Source: Parazoarcus communis SWub3 = DSM 12120
Lineage (GTDB): Bacteria > Pseudomonadota > Gammaproteobacteria > Burkholderiales > Rhodocyclaceae
Direction of reading: 5' to 3'
DNA length: 64,000 nt
Assembly: GCF_003226565.1 (NCBI RefSeq)
Contig: NZ_QKOE01000004.1
Coordinates: 124,001 to 188,000, forward strand
In this document: positions 15,386-25,766 of the stretch, piece by piece
How positions within the stretch are numbered: the stretch's first letter is position 1
Layout of the letters: each line of letters opens with the position of its first letter
The notes under the pieces: model-generated
Databases searched by the model: none
Seen by the model: only the letters and a program-made list of their open reading frames with translations
Told to the model about the DNA's origin: nothing
Program-made: the position numbers and the translations under genes

Positions 15386-18361
15386 TCAGCGTCCGGCCAG
15401 CTTGGCCAGCTGCGGGCGGAGTTGCTCCAGCGTGGCCTTGAAACCGGCCAGACGGTCGCGTTCCTGCTGCACCACGGCAGCAGGCGCGCGATCGACGAAG
15501 CTGGCGTTGCCCAGCTTGCCTTCGGCCTTGCCGATCTCGCCTTCCAGGCGGGTGATCTCCTTGTTCAGACGTTCGCGCTCGGCTGCGACATCGATTTCGA
15601 CCTTCAGCATCAGTCGGGTTTCGCCCGCGACGGCCACCGGGGCCAGCTCGTCGGCGCCGATCTCGGCCACGACCTGTACGTCCGACAGCTTGGCCAGGCC
15701 GGCCAGGTAGGGCGCGTAGCCGGTGAGGCTGTCGGCATCGCCTGCGGCCACCAGGGGCAGGCGCTGGGCGGGGGAGATGTTCATCTCGCCGCGCAGGTTG
15801 CGGCAGGCGTATACCAGGGCCTTGAGCTCGGCGACCCTGGACTCGGCGTCTTCGTCGATGCGGCTCATGTCGGCTTGCGGGTAGGCTGCCAGCATCAGGC
15901 TGTCGCAGTCCTTGCGGGCGGCCAGCGGTGCGACCGTGTCCCACAGCTCTTCGGTGATGAAGGGGATCAGCGGGTGGGCCAGACGCAGTACGGTCTCGAG
16001 CACGCGCAGCAGGGTGCGGCGCGTGGCGCGCTGCTGTTCCGGCGTGCCGGTCTGGATCTGTACCTTGGCCAGTTCGAGGTACCAGTCGCAGTATTCGTCC
16101 CAGACGAACTCATAGACCGTACGTGCGACCATGTCGAAGCGGTAGGCCTCGAACTGCGCGGCTACCTCGGCTTCGGTGCGCTGCAGGCGCGACACGATCC
16201 AGCGGTCGGCAAACGAGAAAACTGTTGACCTAAGCCTATCAGCGGCTGTTTCTGCAACCTCGTCGGGAACAACTCCGCAATCCTGGCCTTCACAGTTCAT
16301 CAACACGAAGCGGGTCGCATTCCACAGCTTGTTGCAGAAGTTGCGGTAGCCCTCGCAGCGTGCCAGGTCGAACTTGATGTCGCGGCCCGGGCTGGCAAGG
16401 CTGGCGAAGGTGAAACGCAGCGCGTCGGTACCGAAGGCAGGGATGCCTTCGGGGAATTCCTTGCGCGTCTTCTTCTCGATGCTCTGCGCCTGCTTGGGAT
16501 TCATCAGGCCGAAGGTGCGCTTCTTGACCAGTTCGTCGATGTCGATGCCGTCGATCAGGTCGATCGGGTCGAGCACATTGCCCTTGGATTTGGACATCTT
16601 CTGGCCTTCCGCGTCGCGGATCAGACCGTGCACATAGACGTGCCTGAACGGAATCTTGCCGGTGATGTGCTTGGTCATCATCACCATGCGCGCAACCCAG
16701 AAGAAGATGATGTCGAAACCGGTCACCAGCACGGTGGAGGGCAGGTAGAGGTCCAGTGCGTCGTTGCTCCTTGCCGGCCACTCGGGCGTCCAGTCCAGGG
16801 TGGAGAAAGGCCACAGGGCGGACGAGTACCAGGTGTCGAGCACGTCTTCGTCACGCCGCAGGCCCTTGCTGCGCAGGTCGGAGGCAAGCATGCGGATGTT
16901 ACCGGCTTCGTCGTGGCGGCCCTGCTGTTCGGCGTGGTGGGCATTGTCTTCGAGTTCGGCAAGGCGGACTTCGAACTGCGCCAGCGCATCGGCTTCGGAG
17001 GCCGCAACGTAGACGTTCTCGAGTGCGTCATACCAGGCCGGGATGCGGTGCCCCCACCACAGCTGACGCGAGATGCACCAGTCCTGGATGTTGTTGAGCC
17101 ACTGATTGTAGGTGTTGACCCAGTTCTCCGGATAGAACTTGATCTCGCCGGAGGCGACCACCTCCAGTGCCTTTTCGGTAATGCTCTTGCCGTCCGTGCC
17201 GGGCTTGCTCATGGCAACGAACCACTGATCGGTGAGCATGGGCTCGATGACCACGTTGGTGCGGTCGCCACGCGGCACCTGCAGCTTATGCGGCTTGATT
17301 TCGACCAGTGCGGCTTCAGCCTCCAGTCGCGCCACGACGGCATTGCGGGCATCGACGCGATCCAGCCCGGCCAGGTCTGCGGGCAGGGGCTGGGCGGACT
17401 TGGCGTGGCCGTCGCTGCTGTAGCACTCGGCCTGGGCCGGGATGCTGCCGTCCAGCTTGAGGATGACGATCATGTCCAGCTTGTGGCGCTGGCCCACGGC
17501 GTAGTCGTTGAAGTCGTGCGCGGGGGTTACCTTGACGCAGCCGGTGCCGAACTCACGGTCGACGTAGTCGTCGGCGATGATCGGAATGTCGCGGCCGACG
17601 ATGGGCAGACGGACGGTCTTGCCAATCAGGTGGGCGTAGCGCTCGTCCTCGGGGTGCACCATCACCGCAACGTCGCCGAGCATGGTTTCGGGGCGGGTGG
17701 TGGCCACGGTAAGGCCGGTGAGGCCGTTGATCGGGCCTTCGCTGAAGGGGTAGAGAATGTGGTAAAGCTTGCCGTCCTCCTCTTCGGACACCACTTCGAG
17801 GTCAGAGACTGCGGTACCCAGCTTCGGGTCCCAGTTGACCAGGCGCTTGCCGCGGTAGATCAGGCCTTCGTTGAACAGGCGGACGAAGGTTTCGGTGACG
17901 GTCTGCGACAGGCCCTCATCCATGGTGAATCGCTCGCGCTTCCAGTCGGGGCTGGTGCCCATGCGGCGCATCTGGCGGGTGATGGTGCCGCCGGAATACT
18001 CTTTCCACTCCCACACCTTTTCCAGAAACTTCTCGCGGCCGAGGTCATGGCGGCTGACGCCCTGGGCATCGAGCTGACGCTCGACCACGATCTGCGTGGC
18101 GATGCCGGCATGGTCGGTGCCGGGCTGCCACAGCGTGTTGTAACCCCGCATGCGGTGGTAGCGGGTAAGCGCGTCCATGATGGTCTGGTTGAAACCGTGC
18201 CCCATGTGCAGCGTGCCGGTGACGTTGGGCGGCGGCAGCAGGATGCAGAAGGCGTTGGGGTTGGACGTGTCGAGGCCGGCATCGAAGTAGCCGCGGGACT
18301 CCCACTCGGGATAACGACGGGCCTCGATGGCCGCCGGCTCGAAACTCTTGGCCAGTTCCAT
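15386..18361 (-). CDS. valS: Valyl-tRNA synthetase
   Basis: This 991-residue class I aminoacyl-tRNA synthetase charges tRNA-Val. The HIGH-type motif is [15 protein letters not shown] (about residues 43-57) and the KMSKS loop is KMSKSKGNV (near 585). An editing domain lies between them. The C-terminal anticodon-binding and coiled-coil arm (about 905-985) is present. It is the last gene of a pepA-holC-hypothetical-valS arrangement typical of proteobacteria. Confidence 0.97.
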   Translation of the reverse strand: MELAKSFEPAAIEARRYPEWESRGYFDAGLDTSNPNAFCILLPPPNVTGTLHMGHGFNQTIMDALTRYHRMRGYNTLWQPGTDHAGIATQIVVERQLDAQGVSRHDLGREKFLEKVWEWKEYSGGTITRQMRRMGTSPDWKRERFTMDEGLSQTVTETFVRLFNEGLIYRGKRLVNWDPKLGTAVSDLEVVSEEEDGKLYHILYPFSEGPINGLTGLTVATTRPETMLGDVAVMVHPEDERYAHLIGKTVRLPIVGRDIPIIADDYVDREFGTGCVKVTPAHDFNDYAVGQRHKLDMIVILKLDGSIPAQAECYSSDGHAKSAQPLPADLAGLDRVDARNAVVARLEAEAALVEIKPHKLQVPRGDRTNVVIEPMLTDQWFVAMSKPGTDGKSITEKALEVVASGEIKFYPENWVNTYNQWLNNIQDWCISRQLWWGHRIPAWYDALENVYVAASEADALAQFEVRLAELEDNAHHAEQQGRHDEAGNIRMLASDLRSKGLRRDEDVLDTWYSSALWPFSTLDWTPEWPARSNDALDLYLPSTVLVTGFDIIFFWVARMVMMTKHITGKIPFRHVYVHGLIRDAEGQKMSKSKGNVLDPIDLIDGIDIDELVKKRTFGLMNPKQAQSIEKKTRKEFPEGIPAFGTDALRFTFASLASPGRDIKFDLARCEGYRNFCNKLWNATRFVLMNCEGQDCGVVPDEVAETAADRLRSTVFSFADRWIVSRLQRTEAEVAAQFEAYRFDMVARTVYEFVWDEYCDWYLELAKVQIQTGTPEQQRATRRTLLRVLETVLRLAHPLIPFITEELWDTVAPLAARKDCDSLMLAAYPQADMSRIDEDAESRVAELKALVYACRNLRGEMNISPAQRLPLVAAGDADSLTGYAPYLAGLAKLSDVQVVAEIGADELAPVAVAGETRLMLKVEIDVAAERERLNKEITRLEGEIGKAEGKLGNASFVDRAPAAVVQQERDRLAGFKATLEQLRPQLAKLAGR

Positions 18362-18447
18362 GGTATGTACGGACGCTTGAAGGAAAGGGCGGGATTATAG
18401 CGGATGGAAGCCAGCCGCCGTGGAGGAAGGCAGGGATTCGGCGCCGC

Positions 18448-18966
18448 TCAGCGCTCGAGTTCGTCCAGCCGGCTGGCGATGTGGTTCGACAGGGTCGGCA
18501 GCAGTGTTGCGCGCAGGTGGGCAAGGGTTTCGATGCGCAGGCGCTCGCTCAGGCTGTCGAGCTCGCGCGATAGCAGTTGCGGTAGTTCGTTGCTCAGCCA
18601 GGTCTCGACCTCGCGCGCGATCAGGGTGTCGATCTCGACCAGGTGTTCGACCAGACGGGCGTGGTGCTGGCCGGACGGGTCGGCGACGCCCGTCTGTGGC
18701 ACGGGCGCCGGGGCAAGGCTGTCCTGCAACACCGGAATCTCGTCACCGAAGTCTTCCACCACCTCGGTCAGGATGGGGATGTCGTCTTCGTCAGCATTGG
18801 CGTCAAGGTCGGGCAGGTGCTCGGTCGGCAGCGGATCGGCAGCGCGGTGGCGCCATAGCAGTGCGTTGGCCTTGTCGATGAGGTCGTCGGCAAGCTCCAG
18901 CTCGGGGGCGGCATCCGGCAGGGCATCACGGTGCCCGTCGTGCTGTCGGTTGGGCCAGTCGCTCAT
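18448..18966 (-). CDS. Uncharacterised protein between holC and valS
   Basis: This 172-residue acidic protein starts at an ATG that overlaps the holC stop by 4 bases (ATGA), so the two are translationally coupled. The first half is Asp/Glu-rich and probably disordered. The C-terminal third (about 110-170) is predicted to form amphipathic helices with many Leu, Glu and Arg. It resembles a DUF2486-type betaproteobacterial protein found beside holC, but no catalytic motif is visible. A longer reading frame upstream of this start is antisense or out-of-frame to holC and pepA and was not used. Confidence 0.7.
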   Translation of the reverse strand: MSDWPNRQHDGHRDALPDAAPELELADDLIDKANALLWRHRAADPLPTEHLPDLDANADEDDIPILTEVVEDFGDEIPVLQDSLAPAPVPQTGVADPSGQHHARLVEHLVEIDTLIAREVETWLSNELPQLLSRELDSLSERLRIETLAHLRATLLPTLSNHIASRLDELER

Positions 18967-19400
18967 AGTGCAGTCCTGGTTTCGGTATCGAATGCCTTGA
19001 GCGGAAAGCCGCGGGCCTTGTACTGCATCCAGCGCGTGCGTGCGGGCAGCTTTTCGGCTTCGCTGCGGCCGATGATCTCGACCACGGTGCGGAACTGCTC
19101 GACCTCGGGCGGGATGTCCTCTGCCAGATTGAACAGCAGGTCGGTATGCGCCCAGCGGATGCCGGCTTCTGCAGTACCGATCAGCACCGGCGTCTCGGCC
19201 GCCAGCGGTGAATCGACTGCGACATGCGGGATGAAGGACAGGGGCGCAGCGGTCCACAACATCTGGTCCAGGCGGCGAGCCTGGGCTGCGTCGGCCAGGC
19301 GGATCGCGATGTGACGGCCGCCGGCCTGTGCATTGGCGACCAGCTCGCAGGTCAGCGCGAGCCGGTCCGCCGTGTTGTGGTAGAACTGCACCCGCGGCAC
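18963..19400 (-). CDS. holC: DNA polymerase III chi subunit
   Basis: This 145-residue chi subunit links the clamp loader to single-strand-binding protein during replication. The N-terminal VQFYHNTAD and the central AQARRLDQMLWT and FIPH segments match HolC. It starts 5 bases after the pepA stop and overlaps the next gene by 4 bases. Confidence 0.9.
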   Translation of the reverse strand: MPRVQFYHNTADRLALTCELVANAQAGGRHIAIRLADAAQARRLDQMLWTAAPLSFIPHVAVDSPLAAETPVLIGTAEAGIRWAHTDLLFNLAEDIPPEVEQFRTVVEIIGRSEAEKLPARTRWMQYKARGFPLKAFDTETRTAL

Positions 19401-19405
19401 CGTGC

Positions 19406-20908
19406 CTAGTCCTCGCGGCCGTCCGCCCGCCCGGCCAGGAACTCGGCCAGCAGCGGCACGGGGCGGCCGGTCGCGCCCTTGGCGTCACCCGATACCCAGG
19501 CGGTGCCGGCGATGTCAAGGTGGGCCCACTTGTAAGCCTTGGTGAAGCGGGCCAGGAAGCAGGCAGCGGTGATGGTGCCGCCGTAGCGCCCACCGATATT
19601 CCCCATGTCGGCAAAGTTGCTCTTGAGCAGGTCCTGATACTCTTCCCACAGCGGCAACTGCCAGGCGCGGTCGCCGGATTCGGTGCCGCGGCGCAGCAGT
19701 TCGGCCGCCAGCTCGTCATCGTTGGCAAGCAGGCCGCTCGGAATCTTGCCGAGTGCGACCACGCAGGCGCCGGTCAGGGTGGCGATGTCGATCACGCACT
19801 CGGGTTTGAAGCGTTCCGCGTAGGTCAGTGCATCGCACAGGATCAGACGGCCTTCGGCATCGGTGTTGAGGATCTCGATGGTCTGGCCGGACATCGAGGT
19901 CACCACGTCGCCAGGGCGGGTGGCATTGCCGCCAGGCATGTTTTCGGTGGCGGGGACGATGCCGACGACGTTGATCGGTAGTGCCATGCGGGCAAGGGCC
20001 TTGAACGTGCCGATGACGCTGGCCGCACCACACATGTCGTACTTCATCTCGTCCATTTCGGCACCCGGCTTCAGCGAGATGCCGCCGGAGTCGAAGGTGA
20101 TGCCCTTGCCAACCAGCACGATGGGCCTGGCTTTGGCCTTGCCGCCCTTGTAGTGCATGACGATGAATTTGGGCGGCAGGTGCGAGCCCTTGGCAACCGA
20201 CAGCAGCGAGCCCATGCCGAGCTTTTCCATGTCGGCACGCTCGAGTACTTCGACGTCGAACTTGAACTGCTTGCCCAGGGTTTTTGCGGTGTCGGCAAGG
20301 TAGGCCGGGGTGCACACATTGCCCGGCAGGTTGCCAAGATCCTTTGCCAGCGCCATGCCTTCGGCCGTCGCCTGGCCACGGCGTACCGCGGCTTCGAGTT
20401 CGGCATGAACCTTGTCGGCGATGATCAGGGTCAGCTTGCGTGCACCTTTGTCCTTCCTGTCGCTCTTGGCTGCTGCTCGCGGGGCGTCGAAACGGTATGC
20501 GGCATCGGCCAGCAGGCGGGTGGCCTGTTGCAGGCGCCAGGCCAGCGAGCGCTTGGGCAGTTCGACGTCGGCCAGGGTGATGGCGGCATCCTTGGCAACC
20601 CCGCCGGCCAGGACCTTGCCGGTGCTGGCGAGTGCGTCGCGATAGGCCTTGTCGCCAAAATCGGCCGCCTTGCCCAGGCTGACCACCAGCACGCGCTCGG
20701 CCACCGTGCCTGCCAGCTCATGCAGCATCAGCGTGGCCCCGGCCTTGTCGTCGAGGTCGCCGCGCCTGAGCAACTGTGTCAGCTTGCCCTTGGCCGCTTT
20801 GTCGATGGCCTGTGCGGCGGGGGTCAGGGTGGCGTCGGCAAACACGCCGACAACGAGAACGGCCGCCCGGACTTTTTCCGGGGAGCTGGTCTTTATGGTA
20901 AATTCCAC
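19406..20908 (-). CDS. pepA: Leucyl aminopeptidase (cytosol aminopeptidase)
   Basis: This 500-residue M17 dizinc aminopeptidase removes N-terminal residues from peptides and in some species also binds DNA. The metal-site motifs GKGITFDSGGISLKPG and NTDAEGRLILCDALTYAE are present. It is divergent from lptF, the usual order in proteobacteria. Confidence 0.95.
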   Translation of the reverse strand: MEFTIKTSSPEKVRAAVLVVGVFADATLTPAAQAIDKAAKGKLTQLLRRGDLDDKAGATLMLHELAGTVAERVLVVSLGKAADFGDKAYRDALASTGKVLAGGVAKDAAITLADVELPKRSLAWRLQQATRLLADAAYRFDAPRAAAKSDRKDKGARKLTLIIADKVHAELEAAVRRGQATAEGMALAKDLGNLPGNVCTPAYLADTAKTLGKQFKFDVEVLERADMEKLGMGSLLSVAKGSHLPPKFIVMHYKGGKAKARPIVLVGKGITFDSGGISLKPGAEMDEMKYDMCGAASVIGTFKALARMALPINVVGIVPATENMPGGNATRPGDVVTSMSGQTIEILNTDAEGRLILCDALTYAERFKPECVIDIATLTGACVVALGKIPSGLLANDDELAAELLRRGTESGDRAWQLPLWEEYQDLLKSNFADMGNIGGRYGGTITAACFLARFTKAYKWAHLDIAGTAWVSGDAKGATGRPVPLLAEFLAGRADGRED

Positions 20909-21030
20909 GGGCTTGCTCCTGGGGGATGACGAGATGTCGCGATCAAGGCTGATTATGGGCCTTTGCCGGTGAAGCCGTCAAAACCGCCTGGCAAGCGCTA
21001 TCCCAAAACGCATAACGGTTCCTTGTTGCG

Positions 21031-22113
21031 ATGATCTTTCGCCGCGCACTCCTGCGGGAATTCACCCACGCGGCCGCAGCGGTGTTCGTTGCGCTGTTCG
21101 CCGTCCTGATCACCACGGTGCTGATCCGCCTGCTCGGCCAGGCTGCGGGTGGGCGCGTGCCGGCCGATGCAGTGCTGGCGCTGATCGGGTTCGGCGCACT
21201 GACCGAACTGCCCATCGTGCTGACGCTGACGGTCTTCATCGCAGTGCTGCTGTCACTGTCGCGCAGCTACCGCGATTCAGAGATGGTGGTGTGGTTCGCC
21301 TCCGGGGTGCCCCTGACGGCGTGGATCGGACCCGTGCTGCGCTTTGCCGTGCCGCTGGCGCTGGTGATCGCCGGAGTAACCCTGTTTCTGGGGCCATGGG
21401 CACAATTGAAGAATGCCGAATATCGTGAGCGCCTGGACAGCCGCGACGACACCCAGCGTGTTGCACCGGGCGTCTTTCGTGAATCCGCAGGCGCTCGCCG
21501 GGTGTTTTTTGTCGAAGTGGGTGCCGGTGAGGATGGGCGTGTGCGCAATGTCTTCGTCAGCGAGCAGAACGAAGGCAAGCTGACCGTGATCGCGGCGGCA
21601 GAGGGCTTCCTGCAAAGCGATGCGCAAGGTAACCGTTATGTCGTCCTCGAGCAGGGGCGGCGTTACGACGGTGAGCCGGGCACGCCCGCCTACCGGGTGA
21701 TGAGTTTCGAGCGCTATCAGGTGCAGATCGAGCAGCCGCAATCGGCCAGTGCACTGGCCTCCAAGACACGCACCAAGCCTACCCTAGAGTTGCTGCATAA
21801 TCCGGACGCGCGCAACCTGGGCGAACTGGTCGGGCGTATCGGCATGCCGCTTGCGGCCTTGCTGCTGGCTTTGCTGGCGATTCCGCTGTCTTTCGTCAAT
21901 CCGCGGGCCGGCCGTACCAATAACCTGTTGATTGCGGTGCTGACTTACCTTGTTTATAGCAATGCGATCACCATCTGCCAGGCCTGGGTGGCGCAGGAGC
22001 GCATGCCTTTCGTGCTGGCGCTGCTGCTGCCGCACCTGGTGGTGATCGTCGCGATGGGGTTGATGTTCTACACGCGACTTGCGGTGTCTCCGTTCTGGAG
22101 GGCGCGCGCATGA
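21031..22113 (+). CDS. lptF: LPS export ABC transporter permease LptF
   Basis: This 360-residue inner-membrane protein has two membrane helices, a periplasmic beta-jellyroll domain (about 130-250) and a C-terminal membrane block. With LptG and the LptB ATPase it extracts lipopolysaccharide from the inner membrane and passes it to LptC. The ATG at 21031 is preceded by a short divergent promoter region shared with pepA. Its stop overlaps the lptG start by 4 bases. Confidence 0.95.
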   Translation: MIFRRALLREFTHAAAAVFVALFAVLITTVLIRLLGQAAGGRVPADAVLALIGFGALTELPIVLTLTVFIAVLLSLSRSYRDSEMVVWFASGVPLTAWIGPVLRFAVPLALVIAGVTLFLGPWAQLKNAEYRERLDSRDDTQRVAPGVFRESAGARRVFFVEVGAGEDGRVRNVFVSEQNEGKLTVIAAAEGFLQSDAQGNRYVVLEQGRRYDGEPGTPAYRVMSFERYQVQIEQPQSASALASKTRTKPTLELLHNPDARNLGELVGRIGMPLAALLLALLAIPLSFVNPRAGRTNNLLIAVLTYLVYSNAITICQAWVAQERMPFVLALLLPHLVVIVAMGLMFYTRLAVSPFWRARA

Positions 22114-23186
22114 GCCGTATCCTGATGCGCTACCTGGCGCGCGAGATCTTCGGGGCCACCGCCACGGTGCTGCTGGCCTTCCTTGGCCTGTTTGCCTTCT
22201 TCGACTTCGTGAACGAACTCGATAGCGTGGGCAAGGACGGCTATCAGCTGCATCAGGCACTGATCTATGTCGCGATGATCCTGCCTGGGCGGGTGTATGA
22301 GTTGTTGCCGATTGCGGTGCTGATCGGCTCGCTGTACGCGCTGACCACGCTCGCTCGTCACTCCGAGATTACCGTGATGCGGGCCTCAGGCCTGTCCACC
22401 TGGGTGATGCTGCGCTCCTTGTGCCTGATTGGCAGTGTGTTCGTGGTACTCACCTTCGTGTTTGGGGAATACATCGCACCACCAGCCGAGCGTGCGGCAC
22501 AGCAATGGCGACTGACGGCAACCAGCTCCACGGTGTCGCAGCAGTTGCGCTCGGGCTTGTGGGTGAAGGATGGGCCGATGGTGGTCAATGTCCGCACCTT
22601 GCAGCCGGATCGCACCATGGAAGGCGTGCGCATCTACACCTTTGACGAGACCTATGCACTTGAGTCGCTGGGCGAGGCAGCGCGTGGTGAGTATGTCGAG
22701 GGTGGATACTGGCGCCTGACCGATGTCGTGCGTACGCGCTTCCATGCCGATCGCACCGAGATCGAGCGCCTGCCTGAACTTGCCTGGCGCTCGGAGCTGA
22801 CGCCGGAGGTACTGAGCGTGCTGATGGTGGTGCCTGAGCGTATGTCGGTTGCAACGCTCTGGGCTTACATCAGGCACTTGCGCGACAACAGTCAGGATTC
22901 CGGGCGCTATGAGATCGCCCTGTGGAAGAAGTTGATCTACCCCTTCGCCGCACTGGTGATGATTGCACTGGCGCTGCCATTTGGTTTTACCCACGACCGC
23001 ATGGGTGGGGTCAGCGTCAAGGTCTTCCTGGGCGTCATGCTCGGGGTGGGGTTCCATCTGCTGAATGGCCTGTTCTCCAACCTTGGTGCCATCAATGCAT
23101 GGACACCGGCCTTGTCTGCCGTGACCCCCAGCCTGATCTTCCTGGCTGCTGCCGCTATCATGCTCTACATGGTCGAACGACGCTGA
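22110..23186 (+). CDS. lptG: LPS export ABC transporter permease LptG
   Basis: This 358-residue partner of LptF has the same membrane-jellyroll-membrane layout. The family segment FGFTHDRMGGVSVKVFLGVM-like follows near residue 290. It overlaps lptF by ATGA. Its 3' end overlaps the convergent btuD gene by 22 bases. Confidence 0.95.
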   Translation: MSRILMRYLAREIFGATATVLLAFLGLFAFFDFVNELDSVGKDGYQLHQALIYVAMILPGRVYELLPIAVLIGSLYALTTLARHSEITVMRASGLSTWVMLRSLCLIGSVFVVLTFVFGEYIAPPAERAAQQWRLTATSSTVSQQLRSGLWVKDGPMVVNVRTLQPDRTMEGVRIYTFDETYALESLGEAARGEYVEGGYWRLTDVVRTRFHADRTEIERLPELAWRSELTPEVLSVLMVVPERMSVATLWAYIRHLRDNSQDSGRYEIALWKKLIYPFAALVMIALALPFGFTHDRMGGVSVKVFLGVMLGVGFHLLNGLFSNLGAINAWTPALSAVTPSLIFLAAAAIMLYMVERR

Positions 23187-23953
23187 GGCGCTTGCGGCGT
23201 CAGTTGCCAGGGCAGCGGCAACTCGCTGCCTTCGAGCTGAAAGCGTGCGGCGCAGATGCCGAACGCCTGGGTCAGCATGGTGTCGGACAAGACCTCGGCC
23301 GGCGTACCGGTCGCCAGCATCCGCCCTTCGTGCAGCAAGACCAGCCGGGTGCAGAATCGTGCCGCAAGCGGCAGATCATGCAGCACCACGCCCACGGCCA
23401 TGCCCGCGCCAGCCTGAGCGCGCAGCAGCGCCATGATGCGGAGTTGATGGGCAGGATCCAGTGCGGCGAGCGGTTCGTCCGCCAGCAGCACGGCGGGACC
23501 AACAGCCAATGCACGCGCCAGCATCGTGCGTGCCCGTTCGCCGCCCGACAGGCTGAGGACATTGCGCCCAGCCAGGTGTGACAGGTCGGCCGCCTCCAGT
23601 GCGTCGTCAATGGCCGCGGTATTGCGGTCTCCCGGACCGTGGGGCAAGCGGCCGAGCGCCACCGTTTCGCGCACGCTCAAGGGCCAGTGGGCGACGTGGC
23701 CTTGTGCGAGATAGGCAAGCAGACGTGCGCGTCGCTCAGGCGCAAAGGTGCGCAGCGCCTGGCCGGCCAGCGTGATCTGGCCCGCAGTGGGGGCAAGCAG
23801 GCCGATCAGGGCCTTGAACAGGGTGGATTTGCCGGCTCCGTTGGCGCCGACGATGCCGATCAGCTCACCACGCCGGACGGCAAAGTCGATGTTGTCCAGC
23901 AGGACGCGGTCGCGTAGTTCGATGCGCAAGCCTGAACAGGCAATGGCGGTCAT
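23165..23953 (-). CDS. btuD: Cobalamin ABC transporter ATP-binding protein
   Basis: This 262-residue FecE/BtuD-type ATPase has Walker A GANGAGKST (about 35-43), signature LSGGERAR and Walker B VLLADEPLAALD. It powers vitamin B12 or corrinoid uptake through BtuC. It overlaps btuC by 4 bases as the last gene of the btuB-to-btuD minus-strand set, which is headed by a cobalamin riboswitch. Confidence 0.85.
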   Translation of the reverse strand: MTAIACSGLRIELRDRVLLDNIDFAVRRGELIGIVGANGAGKSTLFKALIGLLAPTAGQITLAGQALRTFAPERRARLLAYLAQGHVAHWPLSVRETVALGRLPHGPGDRNTAAIDDALEAADLSHLAGRNVLSLSGGERARTMLARALAVGPAVLLADEPLAALDPAHQLRIMALLRAQAGAGMAVGVVLHDLPLAARFCTRLVLLHEGRMLATGTPAEVLSDTMLTQAFGICAARFQLEGSELPLPWQLTPQAPQRRSTM

Positions 23954-24939
23954 GCAGCCTCCTGGCGGGTGCGCAGGATCAGCGCGAGAAAGAAGGGCGC
24001 TCCGACCAATGCGGTCAGCACGCCGAGCTTCAGTTCCGGGCCGGTGTTGTGGAGCAGGCGTACCGCCAGATCGGCCGCAGTCAGCAATGCCGCGCCGGCG
24101 AGTGCGGAAAGTGGCAGCAGCCGGGCAGGGTCGCCTCCGGCAAGCGGGCGCATCAGGTGAGGGGCGACGAGACCGATGAAGCCGATGCTGCCCGAAACCG
24201 AAACCGCCGCACCGACCGCTAGTGCGCTGCCGATGAGGACGCGCACACGCAGCCTTGCAAGGTCGACGCCGAGCGAGTGCGCGGTCTCCTCGCCCAGTGT
24301 CAGTGCCCGCAGACCTCGCCCGCAACCCAGCAGCAGCAAGGCGCCGAGCGCGATGAAAGGTAGCGCGAGTTCGACATCATGGCTGCTGCGGTCCGCCAGC
24401 GAGCCCAGCATCCAGAACACGATTTCGCTCAGCGCAGTGGGGTTGGGTGACCAGTTCAGCACCAGCGAGATCAGCGCACCGCACAGTGAGGACACCGCGA
24501 CACCGGCCAGAATCAGTGTCGTGGTGCCAGTACGGCGTCCGGCCAGCGCAAATACGACGCCGATTGCGATCGCGGTTCCGGTGAAACCAGCGAGGGGCAA
24601 GGCCAGATAGAAAGTGTCGGCAAAGCCGGTATAGAGCGCCAGTACCGCCCCGAGTGCGGCACCGCCGGACACGCCGAGCAGCCCCGGCTCGGCAAGCGGG
24701 TTGCGTAGCAAGCCCTGCATTGCGGCCCCGGTCAGCCCCAGCGCTGAACCCACCGCAAGACACAGGATCGTGCGTGGCAGGCGGATGTCGATCAGGATGC
24801 GTTGCGGAATCGGCTCGCCGCTCAGTGCGCCGTGGAGCAGGTGTTGTGGGCTCATGTCCACGTACCCGGTGAAGAGTGAGCTGGCTGCCAGGCTCAGCAG
24901 CAGTCCGAACAGGGCCGGTGGGGCAAGGCGACAGGTCAT
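23950..24939 (-). CDS. btuC: Cobalamin ABC transporter permease
   Basis: This 329-residue FecCD/BtuC-family permease has about ten membrane helices. Motifs include RLPRTILCLAVGSALGLTGA and LLRNPLAEPGLLGVSGGA near the N-terminal half. The start at 24939 overlaps the btuF stop (ATGA) and replaces a longer upstream frame. Gene order and riboswitch control argue for corrinoids rather than siderophores. Confidence 0.88.
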   Translation of the reverse strand: MTCRLAPPALFGLLLSLAASSLFTGYVDMSPQHLLHGALSGEPIPQRILIDIRLPRTILCLAVGSALGLTGAAMQGLLRNPLAEPGLLGVSGGAALGAVLALYTGFADTFYLALPLAGFTGTAIAIGVVFALAGRRTGTTTLILAGVAVSSLCGALISLVLNWSPNPTALSEIVFWMLGSLADRSSHDVELALPFIALGALLLLGCGRGLRALTLGEETAHSLGVDLARLRVRVLIGSALAVGAAVSVSGSIGFIGLVAPHLMRPLAGGDPARLLPLSALAGAALLTAADLAVRLLHNTGPELKLGVLTALVGAPFFLALILRTRQEAA

Positions 24940-25766
24940 GGGCGGGCCCCTCTGACCCGCAGTTGCTCGGCGGCATCCAGGTTCCACGGGCCGCCGCAGA
25001 TGGTCTGACGGGCGGGCAGCACGAGTTCGCGCGCGCCCATTCCGGCAATGGCCGGGTGACGCAGCAGACGATTGCCAAGTGTCGGCCCCCCTTGCCGGCG
25101 ATCGCTGCCGACCAGGTTGGCCGGGCCGTGCTCGACGAGTTTTTCCAGCGGCAGGGGGCCGTAGCCTGCCAGGCCGCTGCGGGCTGCACCATTCAGGTGA
25201 CCGGCCGCGCTGAAGATGTCGTCGTACAGCGTGCCCGAGCCGGCGCTGTAGCCGCCTGATACAAACTGCGTGGTCACCGGGCGAGGTTCGTGGTGGGTGG
25301 CCTTGAGCTGGGCCAGGCGGGTTTCGAAGGCGTCAATGACCTGTTCGCCACGGGCTTGCTCGCCAACTGCCTCTGCGACGATGCGGATCTCGTGTGCGAC
25401 CTCGTCAAAGCTGCGCGCGCCTGGCACGGCGAGCACCGGGATGCCGAAGCGGCGAAGCAGCGCGGTGGTGTGCCGTGTCGTGTAGGTGCCGACCAGGACC
25501 AGATCGGGCGCGAGCGCGAGCACCTCCTCGGCGTTGCCGCGTGCAGTGGGCAGGCCGCGCGCGGCGTCATGCATCGCCATGCTGAACGGATCCTGGCTCA
25601 GGAATGACAGCGCAACGATACGCTCGCGTTCGACCAGTTGCAGCAGGATCTGGTCGGTGCACAGGTTCAGCGAGACGATGCGTTGCGGCGCTGCGCTGGC
25701 GGTGGAGATCAGCAGGCCAAGGCACAGGCCGGCACTCAGGCGCCACATCGCGTTCAGCCGCCGCAT
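24936..25766 (-). CDS. btuF: Periplasmic corrinoid-binding protein
   Basis: This 276-residue precursor has a signal peptide ending at ASAA (about residue 26) and a class III periplasmic-binding fold. It starts with QRIVSLNLCTDQILL and has LALAPDLVLVG later. It would deliver corrinoids to BtuC. A second ATG at 25748 is also possible. Its start overlaps the preceding uncharacterised gene by 13 bases. Confidence 0.85.
   Translation of the reverse strand: MRRLNAMWRLSAGLCLGLLISTASAAPQRIVSLNLCTDQILLQLVERERIVALSFLSQDPFSMAMHDAARGLPTARGNAEEVLALAPDLVLVGTYTTRHTTALLRRFGIPVLAVPGARSFDEVAHEIRIVAEAVGEQARGEQVIDAFETRLAQLKATHHEPRPVTTQFVSGGYSAGSGTLYDDIFSAAGHLNGAARSGLAGYGPLPLEKLVEHGPANLVGSDRRQGGPTLGNRLLRHPAIAGMGARELVLPARQTICGGPWNLDAAEQLRVRGARP

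Noticed and set aside
16628-18400. 590-codon open frame on the plus strand opposite valS
   Set aside because: It is antisense to valyl-tRNA synthetase and its composition is that of a shadow frame.
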